Assembly: GCA_029263475.1 (NCBI GenBank) | Contig: JAJCXK010000017.1 | Span: forward strand, 1 to 39,828 | Reading direction: 5' to 3' | Origin: Candidatus Nitrosopumilus sp. | Lineage (GTDB): Archaea; Thermoproteota; Nitrososphaeria; Nitrososphaerales; Nitrosopumilaceae | DNA: 39,828 nt | Part shown: piece after piece, positions 24,204 through 32,222 of the stretch | Position numbering within the stretch: position 1 is the first letter of the stretch | How the letters are laid out: every line of letters begins with the position of its first letter | Made by a program: the position numbers and the translations under genes | Notes under the pieces: generated by a model | Database searches by the model: none | The model's input: only the letters and a program-made list of their open reading frames with translations | Told to the model about the DNA's origin: nothing

Positions 24204-24549
24204 TTAACCTACCGACACACACATGCGAGCCCATGATTCTGATGCAAACTCACTGCTCACGCAATACCTAATGTCAATAGTTCCATATCATCCCGAGTTC
24301 TTTGAGTTCGGGTGCGGATGATAATGAGAATCTAATCTTTTCGTCCTGTGCGGTTACTATTGTGTCCCCGTCTATTATTCTAGTCACCGTAGTCTCAAAG
24401 CATTCTCCTACGTCTTCTGAGCATTCCAGTTCTTTCGGAGAATTTCCAATTAACCCAGACATGGACAATGAACATCCTATTACTGCAAAGAAGATTAGAA
24501 ACATGGCAAGGCGTATCGTGTTGATTTCTTTTTTTATTTTAATACCCAT
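24204..24549 (-). pseudogene. thermonuclease (SNase-like) gene with internal deletion
   Basis: The front encodes a membrane or lipoprotein-type leader (LAMFLIFFAVIGC) and then ECFETTVTRIIDGDTI and KIRFSLSSAPEL, the first strands of a staphylococcal nuclease domain, including the Asp of DGDT. Translation then stops after 91 codons (24274). Downstream, in other frames, MELLTLG and YCVSSEFASESWAR match the C-terminal part of secreted archaeal SNase proteins. The middle, with the catalytic Arg/Glu region, is missing. An active nuclease cannot be made. Confidence 0.6.
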
Positions 24550-24669
24550 GATTTATGATTATAGTTTACAATTCTTGGTTCATGTATCATTTCATTTGAT
24601 GTGTTGAAGGAGAGTATTAGACTACAATAGAATCAAAGAGTTATCTTGTGAAATATACTAAAACTTTCA

Positions 24670-24870
24670 ATGGTCAAAAAGAATCATATTGGAATAGTTA
24701 ACATCATCGTGTTTTTATCTGGCGGCATCATCGCCATGGTTTTCATTTTTCTTCAAGACTGGATTGGAATAGGTGTTGGCAGTACGATGCTTGTATGCGG
24801 CATCATCTCACATGAATACGACACCAGAATAAGACATAAACGAATTGCATCTGACGAAGACAGTAAATGA
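24670..24870 (+). CDS. two-helix membrane protein (66 aa)
   Basis: MVKKNHIG is followed by two hydrophobic segments (VNIIVFLSGGIIAMVFIFL and IGIGVGSTMLVCGII) and a charged tail SHEYDTRIRHKRIASDEDSK. Both ends should be cytoplasmic. Its family is not recognised, but the clean architecture argues that it is real. Confidence 0.5.
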   Translation: MVKKNHIGIVNIIVFLSGGIIAMVFIFLQDWIGIGVGSTMLVCGIISHEYDTRIRHKRIASDEDSK

Positions 24871-24963
24871 TTCCCAGGGACATATGCATGCGCAGCATTC
24901 ATCCCGCAATATGCAAGTCAGACAGTAACCCATATTCTACTCGTCATAAATGATTCACGTCAG

Positions 24964-25149
24964 ATGGTATGGTCGAGAGGAGGAAAAGAAAACAATTTAC
25001 ACAAAACCAGACACGTCAGGGCTGTAATTCTTGCAGACAGAAATGAAGGTAAACAAGCTGATGAAGAAACTTCGTCATTGAAGTCTGCAACCGACAACAA
25101 CATATCTCACAATAAATATGGGCAAGAAGAGGAACTTGACAGAAAATAA
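24964..25149 (+). CDS. small charged protein (61 aa)
   Basis: The product reads MVWSRGGKENNLHKTRHVRA and VILADRNEGKQADEETSSLK. NLHKTRHVRAV followed by an acidic helix resembles small ribosome- or nucleoid-associated proteins in composition only. It overlaps the next gene by 32 bp in another frame; the preferred reading is uncertain. Confidence 0.4.
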   Translation: MVWSRGGKENNLHKTRHVRAVILADRNEGKQADEETSSLKSATDNNISHNKYGQEEELDRK

Positions 25150-25357
25150 CGACAATCACAGCGGCACACTTGGGAAGTTAAAAGCCATCAGGGAAAAAAT
25201 GAAAAAGCAATTGGAAGAATATTTTCAGGAACTATCAACGAATCCCGCGCCTAAGAGGAGACAAAAATTAGACTTGAAGGTGGCCATGATGCGAAAATCA
25301 CTTGCAGATAATCATGAGATGATGGAGAAGGAGAAAAGCAAACATGACAAACGATAA
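25118..25357 (+). CDS. small helical, Lys-rich protein (79 aa)
   Basis: The product is nearly all charged helix (KLKAIREKMKKQLEEYFQEL, LKVAMMRKSLADNHEMMEKE) and may form a coiled coil. It overlaps the next gene by 14 bp, so the two are likely cotranscribed. Family not recognised. Confidence 0.5.
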   Translation: MGKKRNLTENNDNHSGTLGKLKAIREKMKKQLEEYFQELSTNPAPKRRQKLDLKVAMMRKSLADNHEMMEKEKSKHDKR

Positions 25358-25628
25358 AGAGACGGATTACGATCTGTGTGTGATTGACATGCAATCATCA
25401 GTAGACATTACAAATAGCATAGATGATTTTGAGTTAAAGGAATCAAAATTAACATCTCATGCATGGATTGTTATAGATGGCATCAAATCGGGCCTTTTAC
25501 AGATGAGAAAAAATCCCAAAAATAAAGTATATTCTGTTAAGATAACGGGCGATAAGAAAAATAAAATTTTTAGAATGATGGAAGTTGCTGATGATTCTGT
25601 TGATGGAGAACCCATATTTTTAAAATAA
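25344..25628 (+). CDS. small hypothetical protein (94 aa)
   Basis: The product begins MTNDKETDYDLCVIDMQSSV and has an acidic N-terminal part followed by strands and helices ending KKNKIFRMMEVADDSVDGEP. It is predicted soluble. The start overlaps the previous gene by 14 bp. No family recognised. Confidence 0.45.
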   Translation: MTNDKETDYDLCVIDMQSSVDITNSIDDFELKESKLTSHAWIVIDGIKSGLLQMRKNPKNKVYSVKITGDKKNKIFRMMEVADDSVDGEPIFLK

Positions 25629-25832
25629 CAGAAAACAAAAAGTGCAAGGATGACAGAATCGTTTTAGATAACGATGGTAGTGGTGGAAAACACTGTTTGA
25701 CATGTTAGAACATCTGATGGTAAATTTAGAATGCATGACAGTCAATGAAGACGTCCCCCATCGAATGGGAGTCAACAGTACCATGTGTAAATATCGTGGT
25801 CAATCGCAATGGGATTTGTAATTTGATTGGAA

Positions 25833-26300
25833 ATGAAGACAGACACTTTGATGATGATCGTAATCATTGTTTTTCCTTTTGCGATTCCTCAAGCATTCCC
25901 ACAATGCGTTTACAATGAGGACTGGTAGGATACCCCGTGTTTTGACACGTGTCCTGTAAGCCATTTAAAGTTCCACATGGCATGTGGCCCATACTATGAT
26001 CACAAAGGTTCGGAATGGATGGAAGTAAAAAGAATCGAGATGTATAAAAGAATAGAGCAAGGAGTCATTGAAGAATGGGTTAAGAAAATAGAAAACCGCA
26101 ATATCTACCAATATTATTTATCCATCAATGAAATTTAAAGTCATTTTCAATATGACAAACATATTGTAAAACTCGACCCAAACTTTTTGAATTCTGAAGG
26201 CTTTACAGTAGAGACACGTGGTGACCATATGTGGATCATCATAATTTCAATAATTATTTCAGGTGTGACACCACTGTTTTATTTTAAAAAAAGAGAATAA
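25833..26300 (+). pseudogene. exported, membrane-anchored protein gene with two nonsense codons
   Basis: The frame opens with a signal peptide (MMIVIIVFPFAIPQAFPQ), meets TAG at 25926-25928 after CVYNEDW, runs 69 more codons (DTPCFDTCPVSHLKFHMACG ... VIEEWVKKIENRNIYQYYLS), meets TAA at 26136-26138, and continues to a C-terminal membrane helix (WIIIISIIISGVTPLFYF) with a KKRE end. The plan, signal peptide, Cys-rich ectodomain, C-terminal anchor with basic tail, is the same as that of the exported proteins at 27289 and 32223. Only two codons break 156, so decay is recent. Confidence 0.6.
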
Positions 26301-26321
26301 GATTTAAGAACAAAATCCTAT

Positions 26322-26350
26322 ATATCACTAGAGATATCACTAGCGATATA
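26322..26350 (+). promoter_or_regulatory. 12-bp tandem repeat over the nucleotidyltransferase promoter
   Basis: ATATCACTAG begins at 26322 and again at 26334, and a third partial copy ATATA at 26346, an exact 12-bp period. The unit lies between a probable TATA element (TATATATC near 26319) and the ATG at 26357, covering the expected transcription start. A repressor bound there would block initiation. Confidence 0.35.
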
Positions 26351-26356
26351 AGGAAG

Positions 26357-27235
26357 ATGATTCAAAATTCACAGTTAAAGTCATTTTTGGACGAGATGGT
26401 ATCTGAGCTAGTCAGAGAATTTCCAGACGAAATTGTGTCTTTTGTGTTATTTGGTTCTGCCACAACTGGAGAATGGATACGTGGAAAGTCAGATATAGAC
26501 TGTGTGGTGATAATCAAGGACAAAAAATACAATGCCAGAATTGAACGATTTCTTACTCAACTTCTATTTGTCCTAGATGCGAAACATGATCTAAAACTAT
26601 CAGACACATGCACGTCCTACAAAAAGACGGATAATCCAGCCCTTGATCTAATCTTCAAGACTGAAAACAAGATGATGTTCGGTCAGCCATTTTATGTGGT
26701 GGCCCAGGATCAACTAGACCTAAAGCAATTCAAGATTACAAAGGATCTAAAAACGGAACTAGGAGCAAGGACAATAGCATCACTGGGCTTATTCCTTCAT
26801 AGAATAAAAAATACTGGAATCATACTGTATGGTAAAGACATCAGAGATGAAATACCAGAAATGGTTCCGTTAATTGAGAAGGTTAAGGCATCATTTAACG
26901 CGATTCTATTGCTGATGATGAGCTTCATAATATTTCCATACAGTCCCATGTCCGCATTTTCTCATGCAGTAAAGGCAAATTTTTGGGCTTGTGGCGACGT
27001 GCTTTTTGCATTAGACATTCCATTATCCACCACAAAGCAAGAGGTAAAGGAGATTTGTTCTCTTTTTGGCAAGTCTGAAATTGATTCAGAACATCTTATG
27101 TTGTCTTTAGAATATAAAAAAACTAAAGATGACATGAAGATGAGAAAAAGGTTTGTCATGCAATACATGTTAAAGAGTACACGATTTGTTTATGGATTGT
27201 ATGCCGTCACCCTTAGAAAACTATTCAAGTCATGA
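26357..27235 (+). CDS. nucleotidyltransferase-superfamily protein with helical C-terminal domain
   Basis: The 292-residue protein starts with a pol-beta-type nucleotidyltransferase domain: FGSATTGEWIRGKSDIDCVV has the GS...DxD signature (Gly33-Ser34, Asp46, Asp48), and the third acidic residue is probably Asp97 in PALDLIF. The C-terminal half (about 150-290) is helical, with FHRIKN-type and KANFWACGDVLFAL segments, perhaps a HEPN-like substrate domain. Members add nucleotides to antibiotics, proteins or RNA, and some are antitoxins. No HEPN toxin is adjacent. The protein is cytoplasmic. A 12-bp tandem repeat precedes the start. Function unresolved. Confidence 0.75.
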   Translation: MIQNSQLKSFLDEMVSELVREFPDEIVSFVLFGSATTGEWIRGKSDIDCVVIIKDKKYNARIERFLTQLLFVLDAKHDLKLSDTCTSYKKTDNPALDLIFKTENKMMFGQPFYVVAQDQLDLKQFKITKDLKTELGARTIASLGLFLHRIKNTGIILYGKDIRDEIPEMVPLIEKVKASFNAILLLMMSFIIFPYSPMSAFSHAVKANFWACGDVLFALDIPLSTTKQEVKEICSLFGKSEIDSEHLMLSLEYKKTKDDMKMRKRFVMQYMLKSTRFVYGLYAVTLRKLFKS

Positions 27236-27288
27236 TCAATTTTCATATTCAATATAATGTCTCATAGTGATTTGGAGAGAGAAAGAAG

Positions 27289-28212
27289 TTGAAGGTCAGA
27301 CTTTGGATTATAATGACAGTTGGAATAATCGGATTTGCAGATATCCCTTATTCCCATGCATCTTGTGCCGCGCCGCTGTTTGGACCTCCAGGGCCGTGCT
27401 TTGATTCGTTTTCTGTATATAGTGGTCCGCCACTTACCGAGAAATCAATCATGGAAGGATTAGCCAGAAACATCGAGTCAAGTTATAGGAATTGGCAGAT
27501 GACAGACAGAATCTGGGACGATGAAGACGAAGCATTGCATCTGCCTGCAATTATCTGCACAGAGTTTGTGGCTGACGGCATGAAGCAGTATAGAATGGTC
27601 AAATGGAAGGATTCACAGACAATTTCCAGCTTTGAGAACCATAGGGATGATTCGCTTTGTGACAAATGGCTTTCACCAATCGATGACGGCATAAGTACAA
27701 AGTGGGACAAATCCAGATATCTACCAGAGGATACAGGCCTTGTCAGCGTGACAGATAAGGACATGAATCTGAATGACAAAAAAATGGACTCTTTTGACAT
27801 CCATGTCTGGTCAGATACGGACCACAAAGGCATCGAACTGACGGTGACTGAAAATAATAACTCTAGTGGGATTTTTGAAGTCAGTGTTTTCTTTATCACA
27901 AAGGGCGAATCTAGCGGCGTTAGACTTTTGGTAGAAGATGCAGTGTATGCAGGACATAAATCAAATGTAGGCTCTGCAAGAATAATCAATGAATCTGAAA
28001 CACGGGATGCTGCAACCAACGTCTATGAGGATAGCGAAGAGATGAGTATGGCCAGTGACAAAGTATTCTTCTCCGAAGAAAGTATAGGATTTGGTTCTGG
28101 CACGGCCATATTTGACAAATCTGAGTTCCATCCAAACACGATGATCATTGCAATGCTAATTGGTGCAGGCTCCTTTTTTGGTTTGATGGTTTTTTGGAAA
28201 AAAAGGAAATGA
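27289..28212 (+). CDS. exported, membrane-anchored protein with Ig-like DSGVF-type module
   Basis: The TTG-started 307-residue protein has a signal peptide ending near SHA/SCAAP, a Cys-containing ectodomain, and a C-terminal membrane helix (MIIAMLIGAGSFFGLMVF) with a WKKRK stop. The middle (about 140-230) holds the module SFDIHVWSDTDHKGIELTVT followed by SSGIFEVSVFF, which is common in exported proteins of ammonia-oxidising archaea. It is a clear paralogue of 32223-33179: shared PCFDxF, IENYAKNIE-like and RWDD...LPAIICTEF segments occur in order. It begins a train of genes joined by ATGA overlaps. Its role at the surface is unknown. Confidence 0.65.
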   Translation: MKVRLWIIMTVGIIGFADIPYSHASCAAPLFGPPGPCFDSFSVYSGPPLTEKSIMEGLARNIESSYRNWQMTDRIWDDEDEALHLPAIICTEFVADGMKQYRMVKWKDSQTISSFENHRDDSLCDKWLSPIDDGISTKWDKSRYLPEDTGLVSVTDKDMNLNDKKMDSFDIHVWSDTDHKGIELTVTENNNSSGIFEVSVFFITKGESSGVRLLVEDAVYAGHKSNVGSARIINESETRDAATNVYEDSEEMSMASDKVFFSEESIGFGSGTAIFDKSEFHPNTMIIAMLIGAGSFFGLMVFWKKRK

Positions 28213-29165
28213 GAGCAGAATTCAACATAATCATGATAGCTGCAATTCTGATGTCCGCATCACTGTTTCTGATTTATCAAAATCCCGACGAGGTTCCCAA
28301 CTCGACATCATTTCAAAGATATTCCTATGAGATAATCCAAATAAACGAGCAAGCAAAAAAACATCAGGCAATTGAGAATGTGGAAAAGTTTGACGAGTTA
28401 AATATCACGATGCAGGAAAAGATCAAAGAGATTTCTCTGAATTTGACCGGAATGAAAGTTTCAAAGATGACTTTCCTTGAGGGACAGTATCCGTTTTTGG
28501 ATGTAAATCACATAGCAGAGAAATTGAATTTGGATCCCTCCGCGATTTGTGCTTTTGAGCAAGATATTCCACTGCATCTTGAGAAAATTTCAGAGACGAG
28601 TAATTTTCAAATGTTTGCAAAAAAATACTCGTCGCACGCCATTGAGTTGATCATGATGGATGAACGAAATGACATATCCAACATTCACTACGGGTTGATT
28701 GCAACTAACAGTAAAGATCAAAGCGCATCAACATACTTTCATGTTGATTCGTGTACCAATGAGATAACTGACAGGGAGCCATACTCTTTGAAGTGTTCTG
28801 ATAAGAATAACGACTATAAGTTTGCCACATTCAACCGCGATGATGTCGTTTCCAGCTACTCAAACGGACATTTCTGCAAGATCGAATTGGACTCGTGGCG
28901 CCAGTCTGTTTACGATTATTCTAAAACATTGCAAGAAAAACACAGGCTAGTGGAAACAGAATCCATGGCAGTAACAATTGATCAAGAATCGCAATGGAAA
29001 TTATTCTCAGAGATGAGCAGACAGGGAGATTTGGGGAACATCGTGGGAAGGATGGTTCATGACCAGTTTGACGAGCAAGGTACACAAGATCTTATTGAGC
29101 AGTATGAGAAACAGCACAGTAGCCTGCCTGATGAGCTGTTGGAGTTAATCGAGAAGAGGAAATGA
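28209..29165 (+). CDS. exported or membrane-anchored hypothetical protein (318 aa)
   Basis: The ATG at 28209 overlaps the preceding TGA (ATGA), which argues for this start over an earlier ATG at 28194 lying within the previous gene. An N-terminal hydrophobic segment (IIMIAAILMSASLFLIY) anchors a large outer domain. This domain has YTYFHVDSC-like strands, four cysteines (CAFEQD, DSCTNE, LKCSDK, FCKIEL) and a long charged helical C-terminus (EQYEKQHSSLPDELLELIEK). No family recognised. The next gene starts at its stop, again by ATGA overlap. Confidence 0.6.
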   Translation: MRAEFNIIMIAAILMSASLFLIYQNPDEVPNSTSFQRYSYEIIQINEQAKKHQAIENVEKFDELNITMQEKIKEISLNLTGMKVSKMTFLEGQYPFLDVNHIAEKLNLDPSAICAFEQDIPLHLEKISETSNFQMFAKKYSSHAIELIMMDERNDISNIHYGLIATNSKDQSASTYFHVDSCTNEITDREPYSLKCSDKNNDYKFATFNRDDVVSSYSNGHFCKIELDSWRQSVYDYSKTLQEKHRLVETESMAVTIDQESQWKLFSEMSRQGDLGNIVGRMVHDQFDEQGTQDLIEQYEKQHSSLPDELLELIEKRK

Positions 29166-29770
29166 AAAATAGCATCTTGGTCATTGCCATAGTCGGTATT
29201 GCATTTTCTTTTATTCTTGCAGCTTATCTGACATACCCAGATGATCCGAAAACACCTTGGGAATGCAGAATGGAATACGGAAAAGTAAAGCAAGACATCC
29301 AAAATTGCCTAGATCAAATTAACAATGAAAAACAGAAGTTCTTCCAAAACAACAACATAATGAGCAAGAGTGGAATTGAATCTGATTTTTTGAACAAGAT
29401 CAGAGAAGATGGGGATGATACTGAACCCATGACATTTACAATAATCTCAAAACAAGGTGATCATGCCAAATTTGAAAACTATTGCGGTCATGCACATATG
29501 GCAGTTGAAGAGTACTGGTATTTTGCAGACGTATACGATGGAGGGATGCTTAATTCCAATGTAACACAGCATATTTCTCCATGGTGTGAAGACGATGACG
29601 AGGGATGTTACTGTGAACTACGTGAAGTGATCGGAGTGGATAGAAGAAGCTACGAAGATTTTTTCAGAGAGCATGCATCTGCAACTTGTCCAATTGTACC
29701 GATGCCTGAAAGTGTTAGCAGATTAAGTTTTGATCCGGCTAAATGTGAGTGGATTGAGAATGAAAACTAG
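29162..29770 (+). CDS. exported Cys-rich protein (202 aa)
   Basis: The start overlaps the preceding stop (ATGA). A signal or anchor segment (ILVIAIVGIAFSFILAAYL) is followed by an ectodomain with about eight cysteines, including WCEDDDEGCYCELREVIG and ENYCGHAHMAVEEYWYF, suggesting disulphides outside the cell. The protein ends SFDPAKCEWIENEN without a C-terminal anchor. The family is not recognised. Its stop overlaps the ATG of the next, broken gene by 11 bp. Confidence 0.6.
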   Translation: MKNSILVIAIVGIAFSFILAAYLTYPDDPKTPWECRMEYGKVKQDIQNCLDQINNEKQKFFQNNNIMSKSGIESDFLNKIREDGDDTEPMTFTIISKQGDHAKFENYCGHAHMAVEEYWYFADVYDGGMLNSNVTQHISPWCEDDDEGCYCELREVIGVDRRSYEDFFREHASATCPIVPMPESVSRLSFDPAKCEWIENEN

Positions 29771-30616
29771 ATTTTGAATAATCCTTGCAATTGCATTCAT
29801 TGTATCTTCTGCATGTATAGCAGCGATGTGGACAGAGTACAGGTCTATTTGCAATGAACCAGTTACCAGTCATCTTGAAAGACATTCCAATCTGTTTGAT
29901 GAGAATTTTGACGGACGTTTTGCAATGGAAGACACCGGACTTCCCTTTGGGGTACATGAGTTGAACATTCAAGAATGTGTAAATTAGGTAATCATTGAAG
30001 GGGGACAGGTCAGGGTTTCAGAAAACATGCTTTCCTCAAAATCCACGAATATGGATGATGTCGAAAAGATACTCACCCTAAAGAAGAACAATTACAATCA
30101 AGATACACTAGTAGTTACCGGAGGTCCTGCGTTTGAGGGGGATCCTGGATGCGGTGCAGTGATTGATACAGATTTGCAGACTCAATGGTTTGCAATAGAT
30201 TCCATCTCAAAGCCAAACGAGATGATCGTTTATTCAGAAAACCCACACCCATGCCAAGTAAACATGACATCCTGCTTTTGCAACGCGCAGACGGAGCTGA
30301 CACACATCACACTAGGAGAATTATCATATTTCACGCCGAGGAGGAGGAAAAACAGGCCCAAACATTGTTGAAATACATCCAAAACAACGCAGAGATGAAA
30401 AATATCGAACCAAAGTTCAAGATTGGAAAACTGAATCTTGATTTTGTTGATCCTGAAGCGATAGGATATTGTGGAGAACGACCCGGAGACAGCAGTCATG
30501 ACTTTTTCAGTGGTGCAATTGTAAACGGATACGTCAAGGACTATGGGCTAGACGGAGAATTACCCATGTTGTGTGCGATTCAGGATAATGCAAGATGGTG
30601 GGAAAATGTCAAGTAG
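29760..30616 (+). pseudogene. exported-protein gene with two nonsense codons and a frameshift
   Basis: The ATG lies inside the end of the previous gene and the frame starts MKTRF, then TGA at 29775-29777, then IILAIAFIVSSACIAAM, completing a signal peptide like those of the minus-strand train. It runs to TAG at 29985-29987 (after ECVN) and on through DTLVVTGGPAFEGDPGCGAV and MTSCFCNAQTE. At about 30320-30345 the frame shifts by one and continues AEEEEKQAQTLLKYIQ ... DGELPMLCAIQDNARWW to a TAG at 30614. Three breaks in about 285 codons make it a pseudogene; parts still form open frames (30027-30371, 30185-30616). Confidence 0.6.
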
Positions 30617-30752
30617 ACTAACGATATCGACAGGTATACTCTCAGGAACACCAATTATATTTTCAATGAATTATGCATCTGCTTGTATGTGTGATCAAAT
30701 TAAGGATATACATGTCAAATGCATTGACAATTGTTTTCAGACTAGAGTTTAA
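30606..30752 (+). CDS. small exported Cys-containing peptide (48 aa)
   Basis: The ATG overlaps the end of the broken gene by 11 bp. A signal-like N-terminus (LTISTGILSGTPIIFSM, then NYASA) would leave a mature peptide of about 22 residues with four cysteines: CMCDQIKDIHVKCIDNCF. This size and cysteine content suggest a disulphide-bonded peptide at the cell surface. It may also be the leftover front of a longer gene. It is the last member of the plus-strand train. Confidence 0.4.
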   Translation: MSSRLTISTGILSGTPIIFSMNYASACMCDQIKDIHVKCIDNCFQTRV

Positions 30753-30886
30753 ATCAGATTTGATGCTTTTAATGAAATCGATACAGAGAATGTGGGAAAT
30801 GTGCCGATTGGAATCATCTGGCGGAAATGATGTAGTATGAGAAAAACGCGACAGGTGAAACAAGTGAGATGAGGAAGGAAAAAAGT

Positions 30887-31012
30887 ATGAAACGTTTTAC
30901 AAAATGTGCATTTTGTGGCAAATCCGATCACGTGGAATACCTAGGTGGAATGGATTGGTTTTGCAATAAGAGATATCATTATCATTATAGACATATGAAA
31001 GATAATTTGTAA
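30887..31012 (+). CDS. zinc-binding microprotein (41 aa)
   Basis: MKRFTKCAFCGKSDHVEYLG is followed by MDWFCNKRYHYHYRHMKDNL: one CxxC knuckle, then C...H.H...H, enough for one zinc ion. An upstream in-frame ATG at 30869 would add six residues. It has the same general design as the small zinc proteins of 5-8 kb. Function unknown. Confidence 0.5.
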   Translation: MKRFTKCAFCGKSDHVEYLGGMDWFCNKRYHYHYRHMKDNL

Positions 31013-31448
31013 GAATGTTGCAGTGAAATAGAACACACAACAGACTCAACATACAGTGTGACAGATTTCATGGTTTGTGGATATTCAGATTTGGAGCATT
31101 TAATATCAGAGTACACCACATGCAGCAAAAGAAATTTTACTACACCATAACAGACCAAATTTTTCTTATTTTAAAATCGATGGCGTTAAACATCACACTA
31201 CACAATAAACAGACATAGTTTTTTGTGTCACAGGGACATAGATGCAGTTTTTTGTGCTAGATTTTGATGGAAACCGATGTACTTTATCTTGAAGATAACT
31301 CTCAAAATTAGCATGATGGATTCAAAATATTTTATTTTTCAATCACGGACATTTGAAGACTCTGTTAACGCGTTTTAGAAAAATACCAAAAAACATTATT
31401 AATTCAGAGTAAAAGTTACATGGCGTAACAAGAGTGTTTCACTAGAAA
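31013..31448. other. A/T-rich intergenic stretch
   Basis: No convincing gene or repeat. The T-rich segment around 31150-31230 contains several TTTTTTGTGTCA-like copies (TTTTTTGTG at about 31218 and 31247), which may be chance in A/T-rich DNA. Confidence 0.3.
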
Positions 31449-31673
31449 TTGAAAAACAAACTAACTAAATTCTACAATATAAATGCGAGGGATTATGAAA
31501 AAATCAAAAGAGGTTTGAAAAAATCATTTAAAACGATTCCATGTCTAAGTAACGATAGGTCAGTTATTGAAACTTTTGATATAGTTTCTGCAGACTCCAA
31601 ACTTCCAATCACATATTACAAAACAAAAATACTTCAGATCCAAGAAGATTCCCCCAACAATTCAAAAAAATAA
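31449..31673 (+). CDS. small hypothetical protein (74 aa)
   Basis: A TTG-started frame reads LKNKLTKFYNINARDYEKIK and later VIETFDIVSADSKLPITYYK, ending EDSPNNSKK. It is basic at the front and mixed alpha/beta, with a single Cys. No family is recognised; the regular composition makes it more likely real than not, but the non-ATG start lowers confidence. Confidence 0.35.
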   Translation: MKNKLTKFYNINARDYEKIKRGLKKSFKTIPCLSNDRSVIETFDIVSADSKLPITYYKTKILQIQEDSPNNSKK

Positions 31674-31871
31674 TTGAAACAATACAAAGCACACTCAACC
31701 TTTGATGATTACACCATACCTTGGCTTTTGAAATCCATGCAGGTTTGAATCAGTTTAGGTTTTGAACCAATCTGACAAGTTACTTATGAAAAAAATTTTG
31801 AGACTTTTAGAGCAAATAGTTGTCAGTTCTTTCCAAACAGAGAATTTTAATTCCACATGAGTGTGCTTTTA

Positions 31872-31945
31872 TCCACGTTAACTATAGCCTCGTGCACATT
31901 ATGCTGGGGTTATAGTTAGTGGATGAAATAAAAGACCCACGTGGA
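31872..31945 (+). promoter_or_regulatory. possible RNA switch upstream of the Cys-rich microprotein
   Basis: TCCAC-GT-TAACTATA (31872-31886) can pair with TATAGTTA-GTGGA (31911-31923), a 13-bp stem with a 2-nt bulge. The same left arm, TCCACGT (31872-31878), can instead pair with ACGTGGA (31939-31945). The two pairings exclude each other. The element ends 24 nt before the start of the seven-cysteine protein. Confidence 0.35.
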
Positions 31946-31968
31946 AAAAGAATTCCTAGTTGAATTAA

Positions 31969-32076
31969 TTGGATAAAGAATGGTTAAGAGTTAAAAGCGG
32001 TAGAAGTAAAGGTTGTAGAGATTGTATAAACCATAGATGTGTATGTACTAGTTGTAAATGTGATTGTCATAAATAA
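31969..32076 (+). CDS. metallothionein-like microprotein (35 aa, seven Cys)
   Basis: A TTG start right after an in-frame TAA gives LDKEWLRVKSGRSKGC and then the array CRDCINHRCVCTSCKCDCH: seven Cys and two His in 20 residues. The dense CxC and CxxC spacing is like that of small metallothioneins, which hold Cu(I), Zn or Cd in thiolate clusters. A basic N-terminal part precedes the array. I know of similar short Cys-rich frames in ammonia-oxidising archaea but cannot name a family. The stretch from here to 32222 is otherwise empty. Confidence 0.55.
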   Translation: MDKEWLRVKSGRSKGCRDCINHRCVCTSCKCDCHK

Positions 32077-32222
32077 TCACTCTATATTGATTTAGTGAGC
32101 AATACCCACATGGAAGTGTTTATTAATTTAATTTTCTACAATGAAAATTCAAAAACAACAAAAATGAGAGATTATTATGCTTTTAATACTTAAACGATGT
32201 ATAATAACATAGAGTATGCTTT

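Noticed and set aside
25702-25821. 39-codon plus-strand frame starting MLEHLMVNLECM
   Set aside because: Short, no motif beyond two Cys, no coupling to a neighbour.
27483-28019. 178-codon minus-strand frame inside the exported-protein gene
   Set aside because: It is the antisense shadow of a gene with signal peptide, Ig-like module and anchor, and has shadow-type composition.
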